Translations under genes and position numbers: made by a program
Notes under the pieces: model-generated
Databases searched by the model: none
The model's input: only the letters and a program-made list of their open reading frames with translations
Told to the model about the DNA's origin: nothing
Shown here: positions 8,586 through 16,867 of the stretch, one piece after another
Layout: every line of letters begins with the position of its first letter
Position numbering within the stretch: the first letter of the stretch is position 1
Origin: Nemertoderma westbladi
Lineage: Eukaryota; Xenacoelomorpha; Nemertodermatida; Nemertodermatidae
Direction of reading: 5' to 3'
NCBI GenBank assembly: GCA_032718475.1
Contig: JAUCBJ010002439.1
Location: 1 to 21,333 of the forward strand
DNA length: 21,333 bases

Positions 8586-9783
8586 TTATCCCCTTTAACA
8601 AATTCAATTTATATTCTAGGATTTATGTGGGGCGAGCCACGAAGAGCGAGTCTTAGCGTAGGGTTACCAATTATCAACGAGTCGGTCTGCATTTCCGAAT
8701 TTTTGACGAATCTAATTAAATTAATTTTAATTAAATTTATAGAAATTAAAATTAAACCAAATTTGGTACACATGCTCAGAAAGTTTTCATCAAAAATGTA
8801 GAAAGATTCCGAAGTTTGGTCAAAAATTAGACAGCCTGACTCTCAGTATCGGTAGTTTCAGACTTTTGAAAAGACTATTTAAAATGAAACTACTATAGTA
8901 ACTATAGTAACCTGGAATTGTCACTTTTTAGCAAGAATTTCTAGAGCATAATAATCATTAATGGTTCACGTTTGCGTTAAATGGAAAAAGCACCACTTCT
9001 AAAATTGATAATTTTAGTGTGGCTATGGACGAATCCACTTTTTGAAGTCGTAGTTTTTCCGTAGGCCACAGCCGCAAACCAGTCCGTAAACCTGTCCGCA
9101 ATCCAGTCTAAACCTTTGTCCGTTTTGCGTTTACACCCTGAGTTAATAAGACAATATTCCAGGACATGGTGTAATCTATGTACATACAGTATATCACATC
9201 CCACAGAATAAATTGTTGCCCTCATACTGGTAAATTTATTGTTAATCACCAAGTTGTAATTAATTACAAAAATAATTAAATTACTCGCCGTGCAGTAATT
9301 TTATTGTCTGATTCCATTCAAATCTATACAGGGACGGGACATGGTAAAAAAAAGTCAAATTAAAAGATTACTAGCGTTCAGCTGATATTCCGCTTCAAAT
9401 TTAAATGAAATTTAATTATTATCTGAGGCAATGAACCTGACCAATCAATCCATAGTAAACAGTTACCGTAAGGGCAATGAGCAAAGAAAATAAATATCTG
9501 TGGTGGTACAGTTGTGACATTGTAAACATATTCCATACGTTGCTAGGCAGCAATTGCATCCGCAAACAAGCAGACGACAACAACTGCACTGTAAAGGGTA
9601 CCGGTAACCGGTACTGTTTAGGTGGCCTACTAATACTGTAGGCCACAACCACTCCGCCATAAACAAACCGCCTTGGAAGTGAAGTGGCAAGGACAATTCA
9701 ACAATATAACTCTGTAGTTGGAATATTACTACGACAATTACGGTTGTAATAATAATTAAATAGGAACTTATTTCAGTAACATT
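8586..9783. other. Intergenic region, AT-rich, no recognised gene
   Basis: No convincing coding sequence. TGTGGGGCGAGCCACGAAG at 8626-8644 recurs exactly at 19135-19153. Two short inverted repeats lie at 9598-9646. The minus-strand ORF at 8977-9252 (91 aa) has no motif I recognise. The segment just before 9784 may hold the promoter or 5' UTR of the methyltransferase gene. Confidence 0.5.
9598..9646. repeat. Two adjacent palindromes
   Basis: GTACCGGT-A-ACCGGTAC at 9598-9614 is a perfect 17-bp palindrome. GTGGCCTAC and GTAGGCCAC (9622-9630 and 9638-9646) form a 9-bp stem with a 7-base loop. They lie 7 bp apart, about 140-190 bp before the proposed first exon of the methyltransferase gene. Confidence 0.7.
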
Positions 9784-9822
9784 ATGTTTCGTTTATTAAT
9801 CAGGGCTCATCTTCACTGGAAG
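9784..9822 (+). CDS. Proposed first coding exon of the methyltransferase gene
   Basis: The ATG at 9784 opens a 13-codon ORF (MFRLLIRAHLHWK) that ends at AAG|GTTAGT, a good 5' splice site except for T at +3. An in-frame TAA lies upstream at 9757. The exon ends in phase 0. The best acceptor upstream of the main methyltransferase ORF (TTACTTTCCATAG, ending 10223) also opens phase 0 with no stop. The joined N-terminus has Arg, Lys and His but no acidic residue before the CDAK segment, and begins MFRLLIRA, as in mitochondrial presequences. This rests on sequence logic only, with no transcript evidence. A further untranslated exon is possible, because TTATTTCAG at 9769-9776 resembles an acceptor. 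Confidence 0.5.
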
Positions 9823-10045
9823 GTTAGTTATTGTTAATATTAATTAATTTAATCAGCCGTAGTCAATTTTCAAGTCCAGATGTCGTGTCATTATGTAAAT
9901 ATGGTTTAAATTCATTTTTTATTTTGATAGTATTTACCACGAACTACGGGCAATAAATAAATTAATAGTGTAACTTTCTCTTTACACTATTAAAAATCCC
10001 TAGAACTGGAGGCCCAAGAGACGTCCAAAATTAAAATGTTGCTAT

Positions 10046-10182
10046 GATGGTCTGAAACTCAACATTCAGCATCCGGACTTCCTCGATGGACTGAAACTCA
10101 GACATTCACCATCCGGACTTCCGGTTTCTCATCCGGACTTCCGGTTTCTCATCCGGACTTCCGGTTTCTCATCCGGACTTCC
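10046..10182. promoter_or_regulatory. Intronic 39/20-bp repeats carrying ETS-like sites
   Basis: A 39-bp unit (GATGG.CTGAAACTCA...CATCCGGACTTCCTC) at 10046-10084 is followed by a related copy from 10085. It then collapses into 20-bp units of CATCCGGACTTCCGGTTTCT at 10110, 10130, 10150 and a partial at 10170. ACTTCCGG at 10117, 10137 and 10157 is CCGGAAGT on the other strand, the core ETS/GABP site. Weaker ACTTCCTC copies lie at 10077 and 10177. The 20-bp spacing puts them about two helical turns apart. In my gene model the cluster is inside the single intron. Function is inferred. Confidence 0.6.
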
Positions 10183-10223
10183 TCTCTACCGTTATTAATA
10201 ATTTGTTTAATTACTTTCCATAG

Positions 10224-11153
10224 ATAAATTACCCAAATATCATTAAATGTTCACCAGTCGCTAATTTGTGCGACGCGAAATCTTTGTTCCAAAGCTCGGA
10301 AATAGTTGAGGCCTATAAGAAGAGCAGGCCGGAATACCCGAGTGAGATTTACGAGACGATATACGAGTATCTTACTGAGTTCCGAAAGGAGCCGTGGAAT
10401 TTAGCGGTTGATGTGGGATGCGGAAACGGCCAGTTTACCGTCCCGTTAGCGGAGCGATTTAACCGAGTTATTGGTGTCGAGGTCAGCGTCAACCAGTTAA
10501 ACCTAGCCGATAAACAACCGAACGTCTCGTACGCTATTGGTTCGTCGGACGGCGTACCTTGCGACTCGGAGTCTGTGGACCTCCTGGTCGCGCCGCAGGC
10601 CGCCCATTGGTTCGACTGGACGCGGTTCCCGCTAGAGGTGGACCGGGTTCTAGCACCCGGCGGGGTTGTCGCAGTCTGCGGCTATCTAGGTCTGTTACAC
10701 CCGTGTCGCCCCCGGGATGTGTTGAGGATCCAAGAGGACGACAACTTCCCCGGACTGTCGGACAAGATTAAACTGATTTTGCGAGATTACAGTCGGTTAG
10801 TGGCCGACTTCGAGGCGGTTAATAAACCAGAGTTGTTCGCAAAACGGTCGCTTCTGTTGGACGAATACGAAAAGATTCCGGCAATGTACGGAGATTGTCG
10901 TTGTTATAAACTCGGAATAACCGATTACCGAACCACCTCTGATATGCTGGAGTTCTGGAATTCTTCCACTCTGGTTAGGTTCTATAAAGAACAGACATTA
11001 GATAAAGAGATTCTCGACAGATTAAAAAGCAATATTCTAGAAACGATTCGGTCAGCAGGAGTTGAAGACGCAGATAATTACTGTATGAATGTCGTTGCAA
11101 CTTTTTTTGTAAAGATGTTTAGGAAACCGCAACTAATGTGCGGTAAATCGTAA
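10224..11153 (+). CDS. SAM-dependent methyltransferase, class I ('AHWFD' family), main exon
   Basis: Rossmann-fold methyltransferase of the family often annotated 'putative methyltransferase DDB_G0268948-like', related to trans-aconitate methyltransferases. The AYKKSRPEYP segment matches the family N-terminal motif. VDVGCGNGQ (codons from about 10410) is SAM-binding motif I. GVEVS is the acidic motif II. DLLVAPQAAHWFDW is the motif IV region with the family's AHWFD signature. LAPGGVVAVCGY is motif V. The substrate is unknown. The ORF has no ATG before the core: it opens after a TAG at 10221-10223, and its first in-frame ATG lies well inside the fold. I therefore join it to 9784-9822 through a 401-bp phase-0 intron, which gives 322 aa. 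Non-ATG initiation at the TTG at 10266 is the less likely alternative. The C-terminus (FFVKMFRKPQ) fits the end of the family. The stop TAA (11151-11153) sits inside GTAAGT (11150-11155), a donor-like sequence that could allow an alternative last exon. Confidence 0.85.
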   Translation: MNYPNIIKCSPVANLCDAKSLFQSSEIVEAYKKSRPEYPSEIYETIYEYLTEFRKEPWNLAVDVGCGNGQFTVPLAERFNRVIGVEVSVNQLNLADKQPNVSYAIGSSDGVPCDSESVDLLVAPQAAHWFDWTRFPLEVDRVLAPGGVVAVCGYLGLLHPCRPRDVLRIQEDDNFPGLSDKIKLILRDYSRLVADFEAVNKPELFAKRSLLLDEYEKIPAMYGDCRCYKLGITDYRTTSDMLEFWNSSTLVRFYKEQTLDKEILDRLKSNILETIRSAGVEDADNYCMNVVATFFVKMFRKPQLMCGKS

Positions 11154-11211
11154 GTAGTTGTCAATCTATCTATAATCGGCATGCTGCATTGCAGCTGCAC
11201 ACTGAAATGCT

Positions 11212-11307
11212 ATGCTATGCCGGCTTAACAAAAATATTTTGCCACCACCATGCAATCCACAATTGGCAAGTCCAATGCAGCCTGCATTAAGAATGCTATG
11301 CCGGCTT
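11212..11307 (+). repeat. Direct repeat ATGCTATGCCGGCTT
   Basis: ATGCTATGCCGGCTT occurs at 11212-11226 and 11293-11307, about 80 bp apart, and is followed by related AACAAAA sequence each time. It lies in the 3' region of the methyltransferase gene. Confidence 0.7.
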
Positions 11308-11512
11308 TTTAAACAAAATTGCGCCGCCCCGACTCCCTAATCACCCATGACATGGTCTGGTCATGGCCTGTCCACCAAGCTTATTCGCTCCATGAGGCTG
11401 CCAAAACACAAGATTGTGCACTGGCTGGTCCTGTAATGTACTGTACTGCAATGTACAGTAATGTACTGCAAAGCGGAGGCGGCTCCATTCAAGTGTCAAA
11501 TGTGGAGAATCT

Positions 11513-11518
11513 AATAAA
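11513..11518 (+). terminator. Candidate poly(A) signal for the methyltransferase gene
   Basis: AATAAA lies about 360 bases after the methyltransferase stop codon. It is the first canonical signal I see downstream on the plus strand. Confidence 0.35.
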
Positions 11519-12126
11519 ACTAAACACAGGAGCCTTTGGGCTCCCTCTAGTGACCCTGACAGTACGTTCTCAGCTGTCTAGATCAGTAAGGTTGGTTGGA
11601 TTTCCTATACTTCTTGTGCCAGTAGGGGAGGGAGGGGGTGTTACCATCATCCCATCTTTATTAAGATGGTCTAAGGAAATGCGCAGAACATTATCATCCA
11701 AAATAAAGACCCCCCACTCCATGGGACTTTGAATGTATCTGGGTAACCATCAGCAGTAGACACATGCTTTTTGCTGCAGTCTTGACTTCAGCAAACTCAC
11801 CAATAATGGTGATTGTGATTAGGGATGAGTCAGGAAATGTTAGGAAATTTCCTATACGTTTTTCTGGAGATTTCCTAATTTAAAGTTTACATTAAATAGT
11901 GATACAAGAAATATCCTCTTATTAAATAGTAATATTAAGCTTTGGACTAAAATGGTGATAGTAACTTTGTGTTTTGTCAATTTCATCATTACTATGTTTT
12001 ATTTATATTGAACGCAATTTCGGAAATTAATACATTTTCACTTTTAACTCTTTCACAACTATTTTATACACATTCTGAAAACACATGGAAAACACAAGTA
12101 AAGTTAAACACTAGAAAGTGATTCTA

Positions 12127-12189
12127 TTTGAAGCTGCTTTGATTAAGAAACAACTTTTCACTTTTGATCTTAATCAAAGCAGCTTCAAA
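12127..12189. repeat. Perfect 22-bp inverted repeat (hairpin)
   Basis: The arms 12127-12148 (TTTGAAGCTGCTTTGATTAA then GA) and 12168-12189 are exact reverse complements with a 19-base loop. The hairpin is flanked by a 12-bp direct repeat TAGAAAGTGATT at 12112-12123 and 12240-12251. Confidence 0.9.
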
Positions 12190-12318
12190 CATGATTACTT
12201 ATACTTAAGAGTGACATGGGCACACAACTTACTACAACGTAGAAAGTGATTGCTGCTTAGTGGAGTTGTGTTGAACTTTTTCATGGCTCTTGTGGTCGTA
12301 ACCACGGGCGAAGTATAC

Positions 12319-12359
12319 TTTTCCGGAAATTTATTTTTTAAAAACATATTTCCGGAAAA
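12319..12359. repeat. Paired TTTCCGGAAA palindromes
   Basis: TTTTCCGGAAA at 12319-12329 and its reverse complement TTTCCGGAAAA at 12349-12359 are 30 bp apart. Each is itself a palindrome. TTCCGGAA resembles STAT and ETS sites, but the pair may simply be subterminal repeats of the possible element ending at 12370. Confidence 0.7.
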
Positions 12360-12384
12360 CTCACATCCCTTGTACGTGCAGATA

Positions 12385-12409
12385 GGGGGGGGGGGGGGGG
12401 GGGGGGGGG
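12385..12409. repeat. Poly-G run (G25)
   Basis: 25 consecutive G, the longest homopolymer in the window, about 15 bp beyond the right end of the possible element at 11821-12370. Confidence 0.9.
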
Positions 12410-12623
12410 CTGGACGCAATAAAAATTCATCCCTCTCCAGAGGAAATTCGACGCAAATAACAGCTGATTAATCTCAAAAATAAAAATGTAACCTGTTCTA
12501 TTGTGTTTAGTTTATTGTTTTGGTTAAAATAACGTGCCACTGTAACCTGCTCCTTGCCCTAAATTGAGAATTTAACATTGAGGCTGGATATTAATTCGCC
12601 AAGGCGGGTTTTGCGTCGAGTTT

Positions 12624-12645
12624 CCCCCCCCCCCCCCCCCCCCCC
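12624..12645. repeat. Poly-C run (C22)
   Basis: 22 consecutive C in otherwise AT-rich intergenic DNA. Confidence 0.9.
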
Positions 12646-12743
12646 GTCTCTGTATGTGAGTACAGACCCAAACACAAGATGTACCACAATATTTGTGAAG
12701 ATGAGGTCTAAAATTGATGGATAGACCTCAAACAGACCTACCC

Positions 12744-12900
12744 GATTACTTTACTACCTCAACCAACCAATCGCGCTACTTTACCTATAAGTATACTTTA
12801 CTATATCAACCCTACCACAGGTTACTTTAATATCTCAAACCAACCAATCAGGTTGCTTTAATATCACAAACCAACCAATCAGTGCCGATGTGACGTGCCT
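12744..12900 (+). promoter_or_regulatory. Degenerate ~31-bp repeats carrying CCAAT boxes
   Basis: The unit TACTTTA.TATCTCAAACCAACCAATC recurs with CCAATC at 12767, 12844 and 12875, plus a decayed copy near 12800-12820. CCAATCA is an NF-Y-type site. A TGACGTG (CRE-like) word follows at about 12891. The combination resembles a promoter, but no coding sequence starts nearby on the plus strand, so it may be only a repeat. Confidence 0.35.
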
Positions 12901-13776
12901 TGGATCTGAGTTTTAGTACTTATTAATTGCACAACTTGGCAACTTGAGAAAGTCAACATTGGGGAGGGGGTGGGGGGACCTACCGAATGTCGTCTCTGAT
13001 TGCAATTTTAGTTCCCTTGTAAATAACCAAATATAATCAAACAAATTAATTACAGACATTCGTGGCAGTCGTGCGCATTCAGTAGTACTCCGCTAACCTA
13101 AACATCTGGGGAATCTAACTAGCCATTGTCCCTCGTTCAGCCCCCATTATATCCAAATGCGAATCGCTACAAACACACAGAAAATAATTCATTTTATAGA
13201 TTTACGAAGTTGATTTATTGAATATAATAAAAAATGTAAAGGCAGTCCAGAATTACAACCCGCACTACCCACAATATGCAAAAACACAATTAAATAAAGT
13301 TAACTTTACTAAACTCAGTATGGATTCTCGTATATCTACCTACCTACTTATACACCAAACACTTAGTAATATTTGTCAGATCCTACCGTAAGATAAACTG
13401 TTGTACAAAATATATACACGTGTACATACGTTATGTGTATCACGTACAATATTATGTAAATTATAATCAAAAAATCAAATATTGTGCACTAATTGAATGA
13501 TTTTTGTCGATTGTAAATAACTGTATTTCTATATTCATATTGTTTAATGAAGAATAAGAACATGAACGGATATATCAAAGTAAAACATACTTACAAACAA
13601 CATACCGGTATGTCCTGGAATATATAGTGCCGTTATTCAGGTACCCCTGGACCGGACCGGACCCCCCCCCCCGGTTGAATAATTACTGCGGAGTAACTGC
13701 TGCAATATCGACGGGGTCACCTTTTTAAACGCTTATAGCTAAAATTGAGAGCAAAAATAAAAATTCTAACTGATTT
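12901..13776. other. AT-rich intergenic DNA, no recognised gene
   Basis: No coding sequence is supported. It holds a G-rich patch at 12961-12978 and a C11 run at 13662-13672 following GGACCGGACCGGA. Confidence 0.5.
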
Positions 13777-15133
13777 ACCAACCAGATAGCCGTAAATGTA
13801 CCAACCGGATAGCCGTAAATGTACCAACCGGATAGCCGTAAATGTACCAAACGGATAGCCGTAAATGTACCAACCGGATAGCCGTAAATGTACCAACCGG
13901 ATAGCCGTAAATGTACCAACCGGATAGCCGTAAATGTACCAACCGGATAGCCGTAAATGTACCAAACGGATAGCCGTAAATGTACCAACCGGATAGCCGT
14001 AAATGTACCAAACGGATAGCCGTAAATGTACCAACCGGATAGCCGTAAATGTACCAACCGGATAGCCGTAAATGTACCAACCGGATAGCCGTAAATGTAC
14101 CAACCGGATAGCCGTAAATGTACCAACCGGATAGCCGTAAATGTACCAACCGGATAGCCGTAAATGTACCAACCGGATAGCCGTAAATGTACCAAACGGA
14201 TAGCCGTAAATGTACCAACCGGATAGCCGTAAATGTACCAACCGGATAGCCGTAAATGTACCAACCGGATAGCCGTAAATGTACCAACCGGATAGCCGTA
14301 AATGTACCAACCGGATAGCCGTAAATGTACCAACCGGATAGCCGTAAATGTACCAACCGGATAGCCGTAAATGTACCAACCGGATAGCCGTAAATGTACC
14401 AACCGGATAGCCGTAAATGTACCAACCGGATAGCCGTAAATGTACCAACCGGATAGCCGTAAATGTACCAACCGGATAGCCGTAAATGTACCAACCGGAT
14501 AGCCGTAAATGTACCAACCGGATAGCCGTAAATGTACCAACCGGATAGCCGTAAATGTACCAACCGGATAGCCGTAAATGTACCAACCGGATAGCCGTAA
14601 ATGTACCAACCGGATAGCCGTAAATGTACCAACCGGATAGCCGTAAATGTACCAACCGGATAGCCGTAAATGTACCAACCGGATAGCCGTAAATGTACCA
14701 ACCGGATAGCCGTAAATGTACCAAACGGATAGCCTTAAATGTACCAACCGGATAGCCGTAAATATACCAACCGGATAGCCGTAAATGTACCAACCGGATA
14801 GCCGTAAATGTACCAACCGGATAGCCGTAAATGTACCAACCGGATAGCCGTAAATGTACCAACCGGATAGCCGTAAATGTACCAACCGGATAGCCGTAAA
14901 TGTACCAACCGGATAGCCGTAAATGTACCAACCGGATAGCCGTAAATGTACCAACCGGATAGCCGTAAATGTACCAACCGGATAGCCGTAAATGTACCAA
15001 CCGGATAGCCGTAAATGTACCAACCGGATAGCCGTAAATGTACCAACCGGATAGCCGTAAATGTACCAACCGGATAGCCGTAAATGTACCAACCGGATAG
15101 CCGTAAATGTACCAACCGAATAGCCTTACAGTA
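13777..15133. repeat. 23-bp minisatellite, exactly 59 units
   Basis: The unit is ACCAACCGGATAG followed by CCGTAAATGT. Counting from 13777, every unit starts on the 23-bp grid up to 15111, giving 59 units and 1357 bp with no insertion or deletion. Units 4, 9, 11, 19 and 42 share a C-to-A change (ACCAAACGG). Unit 42 also has CCTTAAAT and unit 43 AATAT. The first and last units are the most altered. Units 20-41 and 44-58 are identical. The minus strand has no stop in any frame, and since 23 is not a multiple of three, three long overlapping ORFs with the same rotating peptide appear. I treat these as artefacts. Confidence 0.97.
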
Positions 15134-15946
15134 CCCCACACCCTAGGGTATAAACAGATGGTTCTAAACAATTCCTAAATAATAATGTAGATGATAAAAT
15201 ACTAGGACGATATCATCTACTAATATTGAAATAACACAGAATGGCAGTGGATTTAGATACATATGGACACACACATGGTACATCATCAGCATTATAAACA
15301 AGTTATGTAGATTAGCGAGATAAATATATGATCCTATCCTATCCACTCCAGATAACTATGATACCTCCAGTGACCAGGGCGCGCTCTACATTTCATATAT
15401 ATAAGTAACTTTACTTATTTCAGCTACTAGGAGTGTTTTTATACAACGATTCGAGAACCAGATCGCTATAAACTTTATACACAACTTGTAAATATCCCAA
15501 AAAAACTATTGCAAAATGTATAACTATTTATTACCATAAACAAAACACTACACCGTTCAATATAATTGATCAAAATCCACCCGTATTTCATAAATAAATG
15601 AAGAAATATAAATAGTAATTACTTAAATAGTAAATACTAAAGATGATTACGAAGCTAATGGCGGGCGATAAGCGATGACTAGACGGCGGCATTTATTCAC
15701 TGTTTATTGAAAACTAAATGCAATGCCTATAAATCCTGTTGGTAAAAATTATTGATAATTAAATAAAATAAAATAATTCAAACACGGGCAACATTGGGCA
15801 ACATTTAATTGCACAAAATAGGGAAAAGGCAATTCCCCGGGAAATGTTTCAAAAAAGTTTCTTTTCCTAATAATTCAATAGGGACAATTGAAGGGTTTAG
15901 TGAGAAAAGGTCCTAAATGTGATATTTCCTTTGATTTGGAGATAGA
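15134..15946. other. AT-rich intergenic DNA, no recognised gene
   Basis: Nothing beyond AT-rich sequence and short ORFs without motifs. No repeats of note are seen. Confidence 0.5.
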
Positions 15947-16247
15947 ACCATAAAACAGTCCTTTGTGACAGCAGAGTTGTACTTGTATGAACCATAAAAC
16001 AGTCCTTTGTGACAGTAGAGTTGTCCTTGTATGAACGATAAAACAGTCCTTTGTGACAGTAGAGTTGTCCTTGTATGAACCATAAAACAGTCCTTTGTAA
16101 CAGTAGAGTTGTCCTTGTATGAACCATAAAACAGTCCTTTGTGACAGTAGAGTTGTCCTTGTATGAACCATAAAACAGTCCTTTGTGACAGTAGAGTTGT
16201 CCTTGTATGAACCATAAAACAGTCCTTTGTGACAGTAGAGTTGTCCT
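15947..16247. repeat. 44-bp minisatellite (7 units)
   Basis: ACCATAAAACAGTCCTTTGT opens units at 15947, 15991, 16035, 16079, 16123, 16167 and 16211, exactly 44 bp apart. The rest of each unit is GACAGTAGAGTTGTCCTTGT followed by ATGA. Units 1, 3 and 4 each have one or two changes, and the last unit stops after TTGTCCT. The minus strand is open in all frames, which explains the overlapping 100-147-aa ORFs. Confidence 0.95.
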
Positions 16248-16377
16248 ATAAATGTAATGGTAATGGTAATGTACCCCATAGAACCATTTCCATGTGGAAA
16301 ATTGCACAGCATTAGCAAGAAAAAGTTCTATGTAACCGAATATTGTGTCTGCGATTATTTTCTATGTACAACATAGT

Positions 16378-16404
16378 GGGGGGGGGGGGGGGGGGGTGGG
16401 GGGG
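16378..16404. repeat. Poly-G run (G19-T-G7)
   Basis: 19 G, one T, then 7 G, located between the 44-bp array and a short 21-bp repeat. Confidence 0.9.
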
Positions 16405-16473
16405 TGTCTGTATCTCAGAACTCAGAATGACTATTTTGTCACATAGGACCTTCTCAATGAGCCCTTCAATTAC

Positions 16474-16543
16474 GATCGCCATGGTTACGGTTACGGTCGC
16501 CATTGCTACAGTTACGATCACCATGGCTACGGTTACGATCTCC
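16474..16543. repeat. 21-bp tandem repeat, 3.3 units
   Basis: GATCGCCATGGTTACGGTTAC and its variants occupy 16474-16494, 16495-16515 and 16516-16536, with a partial unit after. The unit is a multiple of three and encodes Val-Thr-Val-Ala-Met-type heptads on the minus strand (within the ORF at 16312-16626). I see no other coding support. Confidence 0.8.
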
Positions 16544-16683
16544 AAATAGTAAGAATATAAAATAATAAACATTTGTGTCAATAAATCAACTACGGGACAA
16601 TAATTAATGATATTACAGAAAGTCAAATCGTCAGAAACTCTAAAGAAACCTGCGAGACGCTAAAACGATAATAATAATGTGCG

Positions 16684-16726
16684 GGCGAGCCGTAGAGAGC
16701 GATCGAGGCGAGCCGTAGAGAGCGAT
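16684..16726. repeat. Duplicated GGCGAGCCGTAGAGAGCGAT
   Basis: The 20-mer occurs at 16684-16703 and 16707-16726. It resembles the GGCGAGCCACGAAG repeats at 8626-8644 and 19135-19153, so all may belong to one dispersed repeat family. It lies in the 3' flank of the zinc-finger gene. Confidence 0.7.
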
Positions 16727-16867
16727 AGAATATCCTGAAGAGATGAGAATAATAGAATGACATAAAGCCTGAGAAATGTATAAATTTACATTACAAGCAA
16801 CTTGGTTAATAAAAATATATCTAAAATATATTGTAAAACCGATAAACTATTAAATAGCTAATATAAT

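Larger units (their letters stand above)
11821..12370. mobile_element. Possible degenerate MITE (about 550 bp)
   Basis: The left end reads AGGGATG, AGT, GGAAATGTT, AAATTTCC, TATAC. The reverse complement of the right end reads AGGGATG, TGAGT, GGAAATATG, AAATTTCC, GTATAC. The same blocks in the same order, inward from both ends, suggest decayed terminal inverted repeats of a hAT-like element. I do not find a matching target duplication. Inside are a 22-bp perfect inverted repeat and paired TTTCCGGAAA words. No transposase is present. Confidence 0.35.

Noticed and set aside
8977-9252. 91-aa minus-strand ORF
   Set aside because: No recognisable domain, no supporting neighbours, and in AT-rich intergenic DNA. 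It might be a transposon remnant, but nothing shows it.
9331-9346. CAGGGACGGGACATGG, similar to a hAT terminus
   Set aside because: No matching inverted copy or target duplication was found nearby.
9419-9696. Two overlapping 77-aa minus-strand ORFs
   Set aside because: They overlap in different frames, have no motif and cover the palindromes.
11150-11155. GTAAGT overlapping the methyltransferase stop codon, suggesting an internal exon
   Set aside because: The C-terminus already matches the expected family end and no good downstream coding exon was found. Kept only as a possible alternative splice site.
11319-11732. 137-aa plus-strand ORF
   Set aside because: It begins at TTG, has no family motif and spans the candidate poly(A) signal of the methyltransferase gene.
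13717-15171. Minus-strand ORFs of 484, 455, 308 and 134 aa
   Set aside because: Frame-rotating translations of the 23-bp array. All three minus frames give the same peptide, and the sequence outside the array adds nothing.
15875-16318. Minus-strand ORFs of 147, 136 and 100 aa
   Set aside because: Frame-rotating translations of the 44-bp array.
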